Part shown: in pieces, positions 50,639-62,443 of the stretch | How the letters are laid out: each line of letters starts with the position of its first letter | How positions within the stretch are numbered: position 1 is the stretch's first letter | Assembly: GCF_034702125.1 (NCBI RefSeq) | Contig: NC_085865.1 | Location: 20,908,281-20,972,280 of the forward strand | Direction: 5' to 3' | Origin: Engraulis encrasicolus | Lineage: Eukaryota > Chordata > Actinopteri > Clupeiformes > Engraulidae | DNA: 64,000 nt | Notes under the pieces: generated by a model | Told to the model about the DNA's origin: nothing | What the model saw: the letters and a program-made list of their open reading frames with translations, nothing else | The model's database searches: none | Translations under genes and position numbers: made by a program

Positions 50639-51835
50639 TGTACACTGTACTTGCAGGGTGAGGGGCAGGTCAGTTGGTGTCCGAGGGATGACACTGCCTC
50701 CGCTTGTTCAGAATGGCGTGAAGAAGTGTTCCATTGACTTATGGAAGTGTGAAATAGCCTACACTGAATTATTTCTAGTCAGAGGAAAAAGCTCATTTTA
50801 CAATTTATTTTCTGCAAACCACACTGCTACCACTGGATGGCACTGACTGCTGACACTACAGAGCGGAAAAGTATTTTTAGGTAGCAGCCATTTACTACCA
50901 TCCACCCAGGGCGCTGCCTAGAACGTGATCTGGGGAGGCTACGAGTCTTCCTCTCGCGCTCCTATTCCATGTGACACTCCTCCAATTCACCCCTCGCAGC
51001 GGCAAAACGGTGTGAACGCCATGCATTATAAATAAAGGCCAGGCATATAGCGGCACCGTCTGCTATTTTCCTCTCCATTTAAGGGTTTTCGAATGAAAGG
51101 CAGAAGGCCCCCTCGCGACTCAAGGAGGAGCTGCCGAATGTAATTTTCTGTTGTAGGGCCTACAGTAACAGGTCCCTTGTGAGTGTGGTCTCCGACGGAC
51201 GATAGGAAAAAAGGAGGCGCAACCTGCGTTCCCCTGTCATTATTATGTAAAGTGCCTCTGCCTCCCTCTCCGTCATTACATAACAATCTAGGAGACTTGT
51301 TACATTCTAGGCTGACAAGAGGCAGGCAGGCAATATGCTGCTACTTTCAGTCCTGTGTTCCCTGTCTGTCTGGTTAAGTTTAATATTTCAGTTTGATGGC
51401 TTTATTAAGTTGCCTTCGGAGATGGAAAGCTTGCATTAGACGTCACCCTACCCGGCAGGGTTCAATGACACACGGTCACAGTCCACTGATTTCCTTGTCT
51501 CTTGTGCAGTCGTGCAGTGAAATTGTGATGTAGAATTGAGGAGAACGTGATTGTGGATGTGATTATGAAGGAGAGAGCACAAACTAAGCCAACATAAGCA
51601 CATTACGCAGAAAGGTCATGAAAGATTAAGAAATTAATTGGAGAGTAGAGAGTGGAGTTTTTCCAGTTTGTCCAACGAAGCCAAGAATCTCAACTGGAAA
51701 AATAGCCAATACGCCAATGTTCTGACATGGCTGGCCATTTCAGCACTGAAATAATTAAGATTTGACTTGATAAAGTAATCAAAAGTTAAGTAGAGTCTCT
51801 ATTTGTGGAGCATTGAGACTTGAAAAGGTCACCAA
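50639..51835. other. Intergenic sequence with possible conserved block
   Basis: 51330-51450 is complex, non-repetitive and AT-leaning with no element signature. Nothing else recognised. Confidence 0.3.
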
Positions 51836-51859
51836 AGGTCATCCATAGGGAAATGAAGA

Positions 51860-52065
51860 GTCAGGGAAAGAAAGGAGTCACTGCAGCATCTTCAGATGTG
51901 GAAGTTAACTTGCTTTATTGGGCAAGTGCCAAGACTAACGTTTTGACGTTCTCATGTCTTCTTCAGAGTCAATAGGACGCACCAGATTGTGAAGTAGAGA
52001 GTAGTAGTAGAGTAGAGTAACTTTATTGATCCCCAGGGGGAAATTCAGGGATTCAAGTGCAGGAG
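51860..52065. repeat. Retroposon-like fragments
   Basis: 'ctttattgggcaagtgc', 'aacgttttgacg' and 'cttcttcagagtc' are words typical of a dispersed teleost repeat. Further right 'actttattgatccccagggg' resembles a retroposon 3' end. Boundaries are uncertain. Confidence 0.4.
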
Positions 52066-52445
52066 CACGGAGGATATCTCTCTTTTATACGCAAATGAAG
52101 AGTCATTTGACCCTTTCAACCTCCAGGTCCCTCCTCTCAGGTTGATGTAGTTTACCTGTTGGGAAAGCAGATGACAGATTGCAGGGTCAAAAGTTTAGTC
52201 ATGAAGTTAACGCAAGCAGGCACTTGAGTCTGCTGCATGACTGAATACAGTGAAATCAATATACCTGTATGGTCAATACACCTCAGCTGATACTGTTAGA
52301 AGATCTTCTTGGTCAGTCAGGCTCTTTTTTGATCTTGCATGCAGAGGCACAGTGGGCAAGAAGAAGTGATGGTGTGAATCGTTATAAGCTGTCCTTTTAT
52401 ATATTATTCAAAACTCAACCTTGAGTATCTTTCAATTCGGCTTCA

Positions 52446-52449
<4 letters not shown>

Positions 52450-52525
<76 letters not shown>

Positions 52526-52530
52526 TGCGT

Positions 52531-52617
<87 letters not shown>
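52450..52617. repeat. (TC)n then (AC)n compound microsatellite
   Basis: TC array to 52518, short spacer, then AC array to 52617. Confidence 0.97.
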
Positions 52618-52618
<1 letters not shown>

Positions 52619-53818
52619 CCTGTTTGTGGTACAGTATAACAGATATTATATTCTGTATAACTGCTGACAGGCAGTGTGCAATTAATACAGCATGGGAAAC
52701 CAGTAGATCTTCCAGGAGAAATGGACCGCAGTTCCATAGATGCTGAAAATATAAACAGAAGAATGTAATGACCTTGTCTGCTCTCCCATCTTGGTTGATA
52801 TTCATTGTATTGCTGCAGGGTTAAGTGAGATTGTAGTCTAGTCAACATGCGGTATATTGTTGTGTTAAGGAAGAGCAATAAAAGGCACTGGTGCATCAGT
52901 GTCAAGGACGAAAATGGCAAAACAAACCACCAATCTTGATTTCATTTTATATGATTCTGTTTCTGCCATTTTTGTGATTTTTTTGTGTGTCTTGTACCGT
53001 GTGTACTACCTGACTGTGAGACAAGTTTGCCCTTGGGACAATAAAATGAATTCCTCTGACTGAGCTCACCTGAACAGCCAGTGCGCCACACTTGCCAAAC
53101 AATGAAGAAGCTGAGGGCCAGAGAAAGTGGAGGAAGGTGAGAAGACAAAGCGATGTGGGACACGCGTCAGGCACCCGGGTGATCAATCCCAAAGATGTGA
53201 GCTGCTGTGACACCCCAAAAATCGGTGGTAATCCCACCCTCATTACATGATGAAAACGGTGCCATATTTTCGGCTCGGGTGTAATTAATCTCCTGTTAAT
53301 GACAATCGTCAGGAGAACCTCAAGGCTCGTTATCTTAATGAGCGTGGAATTCGCCACATCAGCCTTTGAAGTCTTTAGAGAAATGCCAGGCACCTTGAGT
53401 TTGTGGTGGATACTCCCTGTGGAAGGAATAAAGAAAAGTTGCGTAACTTCCACTTACTTCAGAGAATACAGACCACAGAGACTACAAGTAGCCTAATGTT
53501 CTCAACGTTGTTTTGTTTGGTCCTTGGGGTTTCTGCTGTGTGCCGTAGGGCAGTGGCTGTCAACATGCTGAAACCCTCAGTTGCATAGGCCTGTACTCTT
53601 GTCCACAGTCAGGAGATAGTGAGACAAAGAGTTTACGGCATTGCAATTGTACTGAAAATCCTTTATACTCCTTTTGGCACTGCATGTGAATGTGTGTTTC
53701 AGCCAGTCTAGCCAACATGTCAGGAAAGGAATGGAAAAAGATTGCAAGAACACACACGCAAGCATGTAGCTGTCTGTGAACATTCTCATTTATCCAGGTC
53801 ACATGATCCAAATGGTTT
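52618..53818. other. Intergenic sequence
   Basis: A retroposon-like end 'tttgcccttgggacaataaa' lies at 53026-53045. A complex ATTA-containing block at 53280-53400 could be a conserved non-coding element. No gene recognised. Confidence 0.35.
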
Positions 53819-53965
53819 AGTTGTAACAGGGGTGGGGAACCTATGTCTTGAGGGCTATTTACGGATTATCCCCCCCCCCCCCCCAATGTATTTTTTTATG
53901 TTATACAGTTTCACATGAACATATGACTTGTATAGAATATGGGAAGAGGCTGTGCATAGTATAGG

Positions 53966-54678
53966 GTGAATGGGACAACATCCTGTGCCCGTTTGGCCTT
54001 GATCCAGTTTAAAATTTTATGCAGGATGCATTATTCCAAAGCTAGACTGGCAAAAATATTTGAGAATGTCAATGAAAATTGTAGTAGATGTCATACTGCC
54101 CCTGGAAAGTTAACACACATGTTTTGGTCATGTCCATCCTTGAACTCATTTTGGTCTGGAGTATACATAACAATATCAGAAGCCATAGGAATAGAATGTC
54201 AGCCTCAATTTTTGGAACCATGCCACTTGATGACAGAGGTACCTCAAGGTTCAAAGATATAATAGCCTTTTCCACTCTGATAGCTAGGAGACAAATTCTG
54301 TTACACTGGAAATCTTCCTGCCCACCAAAATTATCTGTATGGCTGACTGATCAGTGGTGTAGTCTACGTAGAACGCGGGTATACGGAGTATACCCACTTC
54401 TAAATTTCAGGGATTTCAGTATACCCACTTAAAATGGATTGATCCATTGTTTTGAATAGCACAAATATATACAGTATACCCACTTCAAAAAATGCTCAAA
54501 TATACAGTATACCCACCATAAAAAAGTAGACTACACCACTGTGACTGATCTAATGCTGTACCTAAAATTAGAAAAGATTAAATATACACTACGAAGATCC
54601 AAAGACCGCTTTTATGGTATCTGGAATCCATTAATAAAATATTTTGAAATGCTCAAGACACTTCCCGAGAATCCATAA
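53966..54678 (+). pseudogene. L1 ORF2 C-terminal remnant
   Basis: The first part encodes a zinc-knuckle-like zf-RVT tail. Visible pieces are 'LIQFKILCRMHYSKARLAKI' and C..CH..P..L.HMFWSCPSL. After frameshifts and a 190-bp MITE the frame continues with 'WLTD' before the insertion and 'LMLYLKLEKIKYTLRRSKDR' after it. It ends at TAA 54676-54678. The reverse-transcriptase and endonuclease domains are absent, so it is a dead copy. Confidence 0.82.
54352..54541. mobile_element. hAT MITE inside the L1
   Basis: Perfect 16-bp inverted ends 'cagtggtgtagtctac' and 'gtagactacaccactg'. Perfect 8-bp duplication 'tgactgat' (54344-54351 and 54542-54549). Internal 'agtatacccac' words are repeated four times. 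Removing it rejoins the L1 frame. Confidence 0.95.
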
Positions 54679-55306
54679 GAGTAAACCATCAATATCTGAT
54701 GGCCAAGACCTACAGAAGTTAAGTGAATATGGTTATTCAGTCCCCTCTTTGTTATGTTTGGTAGGAACATGTAGGCCTACATATATGCATATACATTGTT
54801 ACTGTTGTTTCACTACTCATTGGTTGAATTTGTATTTGTCAGATAACTACTTGTTTTGTTTCCATTTATGTATGGTGTAATATGTATATGTATAAATGAC
54901 TCACTGATGTTTTATTGCATTGATCTTGTGGGTAGACGCACAGTAGTTCTGTGGGTGGGGGGTGGTGGGTTGGGTGAAATTTGAAATGTTTAAAACACCA
55001 ATATCTATATCTTGAGCCAAGAACGTAACTCTGTTTTGTGTTTAATAAAAAGAGATTTAAAAAAAGAAAGGAAAATATGACTTGTTTTGTACAGAAATTA
55101 CAGTTGCAATACAATTAATTAAGATATATTTTCAGGGGACCTTGTGAAGGTGGGATATTTTGTAAAGATGGCCATCTTGGTCAAAACAGGCCTAAAGCGT
55201 ATGGGGAAATGCTGGTTTGTGTTCATAGTACGACCCTTGGAGGACTTGCGTAATTAAATTTGAAGTGGCCCTCAAATGAAAACGGTTCTCCATCACTGAG
55301 TTGTAA

Positions 55307-56007
<701 letters not shown>

Positions 56008-56238
56008 TGGCGGACAGAAAGTATACTGCCTTGATGATTTGTTGGGCTTGGAGAAGACGTCGGAAAAATAAGATGTGGTTCCTGGGGAGAGTGGGGAACA
56101 CTTCACATGTGTGCTCTGGAGCTGAGGAAAGGTCAGGCGAGCTGGATGAGGTGAAATGAAGACCAATTTCCACTGAAGGGCAGCCAGAGCCAGCTCAAGG
56201 TAGACGGACAGCTCTGCTGGTACTGCTGCCTCCAATGT

Positions 56239-56256
56239 GGGTGTGTGTGTGTGTGT

Positions 56257-56338
<82 letters not shown>

Positions 56339-56371
56339 ATATGTTCGTGTGCGTTTTGGAAGGAGAAAGAT

Positions 56372-56426
<55 letters not shown>
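56239..56426. repeat. Two (GT)n arrays with a 40-bp spacer
   Basis: GT arrays at 56239-56334 and 56374-56426. Confidence 0.97.
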
Positions 56427-56763
56427 ATACTTGTGTGCTTGTTTGAGGTAGAGCGTGGGTGTTGGAAATGATGAGTGTGTGTGGGTGTGTGGGTGTTTGC
56501 GGGGAGAGGGTGTTGGGGGTCGTACATGGGTGGGGAGTGTGTTTGATGTCTTCATTGCTTTTGATGGCTTCAAACGCACACAGACTGGCCCATCCAAAAT
56601 AATCTTGTTACTCTGTTAATCCTGGCGTAACCTGGGAAGAATTGCAGAAACCCCAAAAACCTGATTAATTCTCAGTCTAGCCTGGAAGTATAGGCCTACA
56701 TATCAGCCATCTTTTTTGTGTCTTTTCTGTGATCTTTTATGTAAGTGTAGAGGCATATTTTAA

Positions 56764-57852
56764 CCCTATCGCGCCGGATGCATCATATATGTCTCATCAA
56801 ATTCAAAGCCCTCTCCACGCTGACACAAAAAAAAATCGATCTGAAAAACATCCTGCGTGTCATTTCCAAACGTCCTGCACTACACGGAAACCGCCACAAG
56901 AGAGCAGCGCTCGACAACAAGTTGACCACAGCTCGGCGAAAAACAGGAAAATGGGGTAGAAGCGGTTTCCCTGACCGACGCTGAGATTTCGTCAAATTGC
57001 ATAAGGTTTGTGTACAAATTTCCGAAATATAACTCTATATCCTTTAATTTGAACACTTGCTTTGTGCAATTAAGCAAGGAAGAGTTTATATTTGTACACC
57101 GTGTTGCAGAGAGATCGTGCTAAAACTGATGAGACATATAAGCACCATCCGGCGGTGGCAGGAAGTCAGCCATCAATGCATTTGCTCCATAGGGAAACTT
57201 ACAAAGCACACCACGACGATCGTTTAACAAAACACACAAGTTGTTTTACTTCAAGACAAAGATATTGCCTTAAGAAACAGGTTTTACTTGCAATTTTGAA
57301 AATGTAATGCAAAATGTTGAAATTATGATCTCGTAAAAAATGCATTGAAGTGAATGGAGAAATGGTCCAATTGTAGTAATGGACCCATATATTCAAATTA
57401 CACATCAAAAATGAATAATGATCTATATATTATACTCATAAATAGGTTGTTGAGCATTCGATCAGCTATGTTTTTACATAGATTTAAAAAAATTACCCAA
57501 CCAGGCTGTGGGAAATGTAAAATATGGTCCTGCTAAAACAAGGATAGGCTTAAAAAAATGGCAGGATCTCACTAAATATTTAAAGATAATCCTCAAATTA
57601 AATTGTCTGATAACTTTTTTAAATTAAAAAAAAGTGGTAAATGCATAAAAAGTCATTTTTCAATGGTCATGAAATTGGAATTTTCATTCATTAAAAGCCT
57701 GATGCATCATATATGATGCATTAAATATCTCAGCGACCTTAACAAAATTTTGCATTTTTTTTTTTACATTTCTTATAAGGGACCAATATTGAAGCAAATT
57801 CCAAAAAAATAGAATTTTCTCTCATTGCTTTCATGGTTCAGGTTTCACAGGG
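56764..57852. mobile_element. piggyBac-like non-autonomous element
   Basis: Flanked by TTAA (56760-56763 and 57853-57856). It starts 'ccctatcgcg' and ends 'ttcacaggg', fitting the CCC..GGG ends and TTAA duplication of piggyBac. The word 'gatgcatcatatatg' lies near both ends. On the right it forms a 20-bp perfect palindrome (57702-57721). No transposase frame seen; AT-rich interior. Confidence 0.7.
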
Positions 57853-57856
57853 TTAA

Positions 57857-58515
57857 ATACAGTAAATTTTTTTGATTTTCTCATGGATTTCTCAACATTT
57901 CTTCTAAAGCAATATACAAACGTACACTCTTTCATAGATTTTCTTTTAGTTTCTTAAAACTGAACTCTTCTAACTTCTGACAATCCTACAGTTCATTGCA
58001 AAAGACACTTCACACAAATTCATCACCAAATAATGGCATATAACCAAACCTGGGTTGGACTTGACTTGACTGTCAAATACAGTAGGCCTACTTATAGCAA
58101 GAAATTGAAATTCAACAATCCAGGACAACAAATCAAAATGTTGCATTGTGCTGCTGTGAGATATCTATAACGTATGGATTGTTTGAAATTTAAATTTAAT
58201 AAAATTTTAATAAACAGGTGTTTGTTGATCCAAGCTTGTGCTGCGTGTACTTGTACTGTATGAAGCTGATTGGAATGTGTTTTGAGAGTGCAGTGCTGAT
58301 ATGTTCTGAAATGGAAACCCACACAGTTTCTCAAGAACCACCCCGGTTCCAAGGGCAGACCCCAATAACCCACAAACACATTGGCAATATCAGGATTCCA
58401 CAGTCCAGGCAGGTCATAAACAGAGACGTCCTTTATTATTATTTTCCCTTCTGCCATAGTTCATGTTTCATGCTGCTATATAAAGCGTTTCTCTGTCTCG
58501 AACAGATGGGGAACA
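57857..58515. other. AT-rich intergenic sequence
   Basis: No gene or element recognised. 'acttgacttgactgtcaaat' near 58060 is a short TTGAC-like repeat. Confidence 0.5.

Positions 58516-58516
<1 letters not shown>

Positions 58517-58611
<95 letters not shown>
58517..58611. repeat. (TC)n microsatellite
   Basis: TC array with single G interruptions. Confidence 0.96.
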
Positions 58612-58839
58612 CTGAGTGATGCCATGGTAGGATTCCATTCCAAGTCCTATTTTTGTAAGGTGAAAAAGGAAAACACATCTTGTAGCCTGTCTGTGCCTTC
58701 AGCTTCGCTTATATTCCCATCTGTGCCTGCAGACTCGACTTCACACGCCACACTGGCGATAGCCCTACATTTGGACTGTATTCACAGTGGGGAAGCAAAA
58801 AACAACATTTCAAATGCAAAGCTGTGGCGTGTGGCATGT

Positions 58840-58879
58840 GTGGCGTGTGTGTGTGCGTGTGTGTGTGTGTGTGTAGTAA

Positions 58880-58914
<35 letters not shown>

Positions 58915-58945
58915 CAGAGAGACAGAGAGACAGAGAGAGAGAGAT
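58840..58945. repeat. (GT)n then (GA)n/(GACA)n microsatellite
   Basis: Short GT run followed by GA and 'gacaga' repeats. Confidence 0.93.
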
Positions 58946-60068
58946 TATGTATGTGTGTGTTTTTGTGTGAGCAAGAGTTGATTTCCCTTTAGTAAAAATG
59001 GCTTGGATTATTATTATCGGAGTGCAAGGGTGGTGTAATTTACAATAACCATATGAGCAATGAGAACTGTATGAATATAAAACTTGGGTGCATGTTTATT
59101 TTTTTGACAAAGAGCTGGGCTGTTTGAGTGTCGTTGGTTGTGACGGGCTCTTTCTGACAGAGAGTTCAAAACCAAGAAGGCTACTACAAGCATCATCATG
59201 TTCATGTTGTGGTGTTTTACAGCGTTTTGGTGGGTTACAAGAAATCACAAAGCCCAAACACAAAGGGAGTTTGTTTGTGAACACCAACTGAGTCAAGGAC
59301 GTGTAACAGTTGAATTTTCATTCAAGAGAAAGACAGTTGTGCTCATACATATTTTTTTTCAGATTTACCAAAGATCTCTAAACAAGCAAGACTAGTCTAA
59401 AAAAAGTAAGCAAGTCACATACAAGTGTAATTAAAAAAAAAACATACCTTTGTCAACAAGTCAATGCAAACTTAGTTCCTTTTACAAGCAATCAGACAAG
59501 TCAAATAGGATATTGCTAGTCTTGAATTGACACATTTTTATCTCTCTTTTTTTAAAACCAAAACAAACACCTGGTATCCAAAAGGTGTGCGGGACACTAC
59601 AGTACAAAACACATGCTGTTGGGCCAGCAACTCTTAAAGTCATCGACACAGGGAAACAAGTGGCACGTTGGTGGCACAACCACAACAAGAGAACTGCACA
59701 TGATTGATACGCTCACCAGTCTTATCTGGTGGAGATACACCTGTGCTATGTATAACCTTCAATGTTTTTTTCTTCTCTATTTATTTAATTACTAGCGTTA
59801 TTTCATTTTTTGCTTCGAAAAACCCCCTAGAAGAAAGCAATTACCTGACTGCGACATCAAGGAGAGAGTCTTTGGGTTTGACCTTGCTTGCACTGGGATA
59901 CCTCATTTAGAAAAACACTCTCGCAATGCATCATGGGATATTGCAAACTTAATTTGGGGAAGCCATAACAAAATTGGATACATACAATATTAATGGTAAT
60001 GGCTAGCCAGAGACCTGCTATGATATTTTGGTGATGGTGCTTGCGTTTGCAAAGATGGGTTTGTGGTG
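58946..60068. other. Possible 3' flank or 3'UTR of tmem200c
   Basis: AT-rich and without coding potential. It lies downstream of the tmem200c stop. AATAAA-type signals on the minus strand are seen at about 59777 and 60069. Which polyadenylation site is used cannot be told. Confidence 0.35.
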
Positions 60069-60074
60069 TTTATT
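60069..60074 (-). terminator. Candidate polyadenylation signal for tmem200c
   Basis: AATAAA on the minus strand, about 113 bases past the stop codon. It is the nearest canonical hexamer. A more distal one lies at about 59777. Confidence 0.35.
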
Positions 60075-60186
60075 CACGGCAAGGCTTCAAATAGCCCCGA
60101 GAAGATTTTTGAAAATCACTTAAAACATTTCGTCTCGTCTCTAGCCCATTAAAATGTCAGACACTCCACTGCATCTGCCATCCAGT

Positions 60187-61935
60187 CTAGTCTATGCTCT
60201 CGATTTCCTCGTCGTCCAGAGTGGCGTCCGACTGAGAGATCATAATGAGTTTGTCTCGCTTGGAGTATTGCCTGCACATCCCGCCCTGCCCGTCCTCCAC
60301 CTCATCTAGATCATCCCCGTCCTGATCGTCCGAGGTGTTTTCAGTCTGGTCCTTATCCAACACCTCCATGGACGTCCCTCGACTGAGCTGTGCGGCGTCC
60401 GATGATTCGAATGACTCCCCCACCAGGTCCCCGAGCTTAACGTAACCCAAGCTGCTGCAGCCACCTCCACCAACACCACTGCCGCCGCCTCCCCCAGCAT
60501 AGGCATCCAGCCGCGGGCAGCTGAGCCGGCGCGACCGCTCCGTCTGCCACTGCTTGGGGCTGGACGGGCAGACGCCCAGGTCGACGGACCTGGAGTAGTC
60601 CGACAGGGCGCTGAGGGACAGGTGTGAGCCAGTCACCTTGGGGCTGGGGGAGGCGGGCAGCAGCTGCACCTGCGAGCCCTGGGGGGAGATGGGGGAGGCC
60701 CCCAGCAGGCTGCCGCTGCTCTTGTACACCTCCACAGAGTCCTGCGAGAGAACGGTGGTGTGCGCCGCGCGCCCCGTCTCCACCTTGGCCTCCGTGGTGC
60801 AGCCCACGTGCCGCACGGTCAGCGGCCGGTGCGGGTGGTCCGGGCTGTCGCCGGAAGAGTCTGTGTTTTCCCGGTTGGCCCGTTCGACCTTCATGGAAGC
60901 CCGTCTGTCCTCCATCACCAGGTTGTTGAGCTTGATCATGGGGAGGGTGAACGCGTTCACCGACGACGGGACGAGCGTTCGCGCCTCCCACTGCCTGGAA
61001 ATAGACGCCGACCTGTCCAGCCTGTTCTGTTCCCTGTAGATGCTGTACACCGTGTCCGTGAAGTTCTGCCTGTCGAGCGACGAGCACTCGAACTTCCCGA
61101 ACGAGTGGCGCCTCGACGGACTGAGGCCCTCGAAGTCCAGCTTGCCGTCCCCCCCCTGCGGCCACGAGCTCGTAGCCAGCAGCGCGGCCGTGTACATGGC
61201 GCTGGGCTTGGCGTCCACGCCTTTGGACTGCACGTAGTTGACGAAGCCGTTGAGCGGCACGTTCTCCTTAGTCCGCAAGCTGTGGATGTCGATCACGGTG
61301 GAGTAGATGTCTCTGAGGTTGATGATTTTGGTCTTCTTGTCGCGGTTCTCGTGCAGCACCGCGTTGGCGCAGATGAACAGGAAGATCCCGATGCCCATGA
61401 TGAGGGGGCCCAGCACCTTCAGCCGGTCCGAGTACAGGTGCGTTTTCAGGAACTGCGCGAAAAACCCCAACTCCGGCGCCGGTTGGTCCGCCACTTCGCT
61501 GAAGTTCACCGAAGCCAAATCCGCATCCAAGTGGTACAGGAGCTTCCCGCTGCCGCCACCGGTTGACGTCCAGTTGGCCAACTGGCCCAGCCTCTTATCA
61601 TGGAGGCTCTCCAGCACTGAGGCCTTCGAGGTCTGAGGTGGTGGCGATGGTGGTGGGGGTGGTGGTGGTGGTGATGGCAGACCCACGTACTGCGGACTCT
61701 CCTTGGGCCAGTAGCCCAGCACGGCTAGAGCGATGCCCACCAGTAGAATGAGGATGCCCACGGCCGCCACCAGCCCCGAGATGGAGAACAGCTTCAGCTT
61801 GCCCTTCACCACCACCACCTCGTTCTTCCTCTTTTTCTTGGCTTTCCGCTTGCGCTTGTTCTCGGCGCGGTTCTTGGAGCGCAGGGAGTCCTGGCGCCCC
61901 CGGGAGATTCTCAGGAGCCCACCGGTGGCGATCAT
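60187..61935 (-). CDS. tmem200c: Transmembrane protein 200C, complete single-exon CDS
   Basis: Intact 582-residue frame. The start MIATGGLLRIS is the conserved TMEM200C N-terminus. It is followed by a basic cluster (about 27-37) and VVVKGKLKL. Predicted membrane segments lie at about 52-74 and 173-193 (GPLIMGIGIFLFICANAVLH, then ENRDKKTKIINLRD, a family signature). The loop between them has a polyproline run (about 88-100) and two N-glycosylation sequons (N121, N144). The long cytoplasmic-type tail has a conserved AFTLPMIKLNN block, a glycine-rich stretch and the family's C-terminal KLIMIS motif (562-567), then an acidic end. Molecular function is not established. The ATG at 61935 has G at -3, and TGA (61974-61972) lies in frame upstream. 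The GC-rich coding sequence contrasts with its AT-rich surroundings. The paralogue TMEM200A is less likely because of the N-terminus. Confidence 0.95.
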   Translation of the reverse strand: MIATGGLLRISRGRQDSLRSKNRAENKRKRKAKKKRKNEVVVVKGKLKLFSISGLVAAVGILILLVGIALAVLGYWPKESPQYVGLPSPPPPPPPPSPPPQTSKASVLESLHDKRLGQLANWTSTGGGSGKLLYHLDADLASVNFSEVADQPAPELGFFAQFLKTHLYSDRLKVLGPLIMGIGIFLFICANAVLHENRDKKTKIINLRDIYSTVIDIHSLRTKENVPLNGFVNYVQSKGVDAKPSAMYTAALLATSSWPQGGDGKLDFEGLSPSRRHSFGKFECSSLDRQNFTDTVYSIYREQNRLDRSASISRQWEARTLVPSSVNAFTLPMIKLNNLVMEDRRASMKVERANRENTDSSGDSPDHPHRPLTVRHVGCTTEAKVETGRAAHTTVLSQDSVEVYKSSGSLLGASPISPQGSQVQLLPASPSPKVTGSHLSLSALSDYSRSVDLGVCPSSPKQWQTERSRRLSCPRLDAYAGGGGGSGVGGGGCSSLGYVKLGDLVGESFESSDAAQLSRGTSMEVLDKDQTENTSDDQDGDDLDEVEDGQGGMCRQYSKRDKLIMISQSDATLDDEEIESID

Positions 61936-61971
61936 GGCTGCGGCTGCGGCGGCGGCAACGAGGCTGGGAGT

Positions 61972-61983
61972 TCAGTTAACCAT
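61972..61983 (-). promoter_or_regulatory. Minimal upstream ORF in the tmem200c 5'UTR
   Basis: ATG GTT AAC TGA, three codons plus stop. It ends 36 bases before the main start codon, in the same frame. If present in the transcript it could lower initiation at the main ATG. It begins one base after the predicted splice junction. Confidence 0.5.
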
Positions 61984-61984
61984 C

Positions 61985-62019
61985 CTGCGAGAGTGAGAGA
62001 GAGAGAGAGAGAGAGAAAA
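61985..62019 (-). other. Candidate 3' splice site in the tmem200c 5'UTR
   Basis: On the minus strand a (TC)n tract about 25 bases long runs into 'tcactctcgcag', a near-ideal acceptor with AG at 61986-61985. This implies a separate non-coding first exon farther right and an intron in the 5'UTR. The pyrimidine tract is itself a (GA)n microsatellite on the plus strand. Confidence 0.5.
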
Positions 62020-62164
62020 CACACATTATCAGTTTGGCATCATTCATGTAGTGTTAAGAATATGCGCACAACCCATCAAACAGGTGCTGGATCAAAAGTC
62101 AAAGTAAAGAAGAATCAGCACACTGTTGCTTCTCAACAATCTGAAAGAAAGCGTGAAACCCCAC

Positions 62165-62443
62165 CTGGGAAACTCCAACTCCCATTGTCATTGTGACACA
62201 GCACTCCACAGCACACAAGTGTTCACTGCGCACTGCACGCAACAAAATTGCATTTATGCCTCACCCGTGCAAGGGGGCAGCCCCCAATGGGACGGTACCA
62301 TGCTCAGGGTACCTCAGTCATGGTGGAGGATGTGAGAGAGCACTGGTTAACTACTCCCCCCACCAACCTAGCAGGTCAGGAGTCGAACGGGCAACCTTTG
62401 GGCTACAAGTCTGATGCCCTATCCGCTTACCCATGACTGCCCC
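62165..62443 (-). mobile_element. tRNA-derived SINE
   Basis: On the minus strand the head 'ggggcagtcatgggtaagcg' has an A-box-like motif. 'cccgttcgactcctga' is a B box about 35 bases on. The body runs to 'gtgtcacaatgacaatggga'. It is the more complete relative of the deleted copy at 47320-47490. It lies in the putative 5' intron of tmem200c. Confidence 0.82.

Larger units (their letters stand above)
53932..55074 (+). mobile_element. 5'-truncated L1-type LINE
   Basis: 11-bp target duplication 'atatgacttgt' (53921-53931 and 55075-55085) flanks a sequence ending in an A-rich tail after 'tttaataaaaagaga'. It encodes only the end of ORF2 plus a ~400-bp 3'UTR. The 5' truncation and A-tail are typical of target-primed reverse transcription. 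It lies inside the outer hAT MITE and is itself interrupted by another MITE. Confidence 0.88.
53827..55298. mobile_element. hAT MITE, family 1 copy B (outer element of a nest)
   Basis: Starts 'caggggtggggaacctatgt' and ends 'cggttctccatcactg'. Perfect 8-bp duplication 'agttgtaa' at 53819-53826 and 55299-55306. Both halves align to the 322-bp copy at 19659-19980. The extra length is the L1 at 53932-55074. Confidence 0.92.

Noticed and set aside
60437..61566. Long antisense and alternative-frame ORFs overlapping tmem200c
   Set aside because: Shadow frames of a GC-rich coding sequence. The tmem200c frame alone shows family signature motifs.
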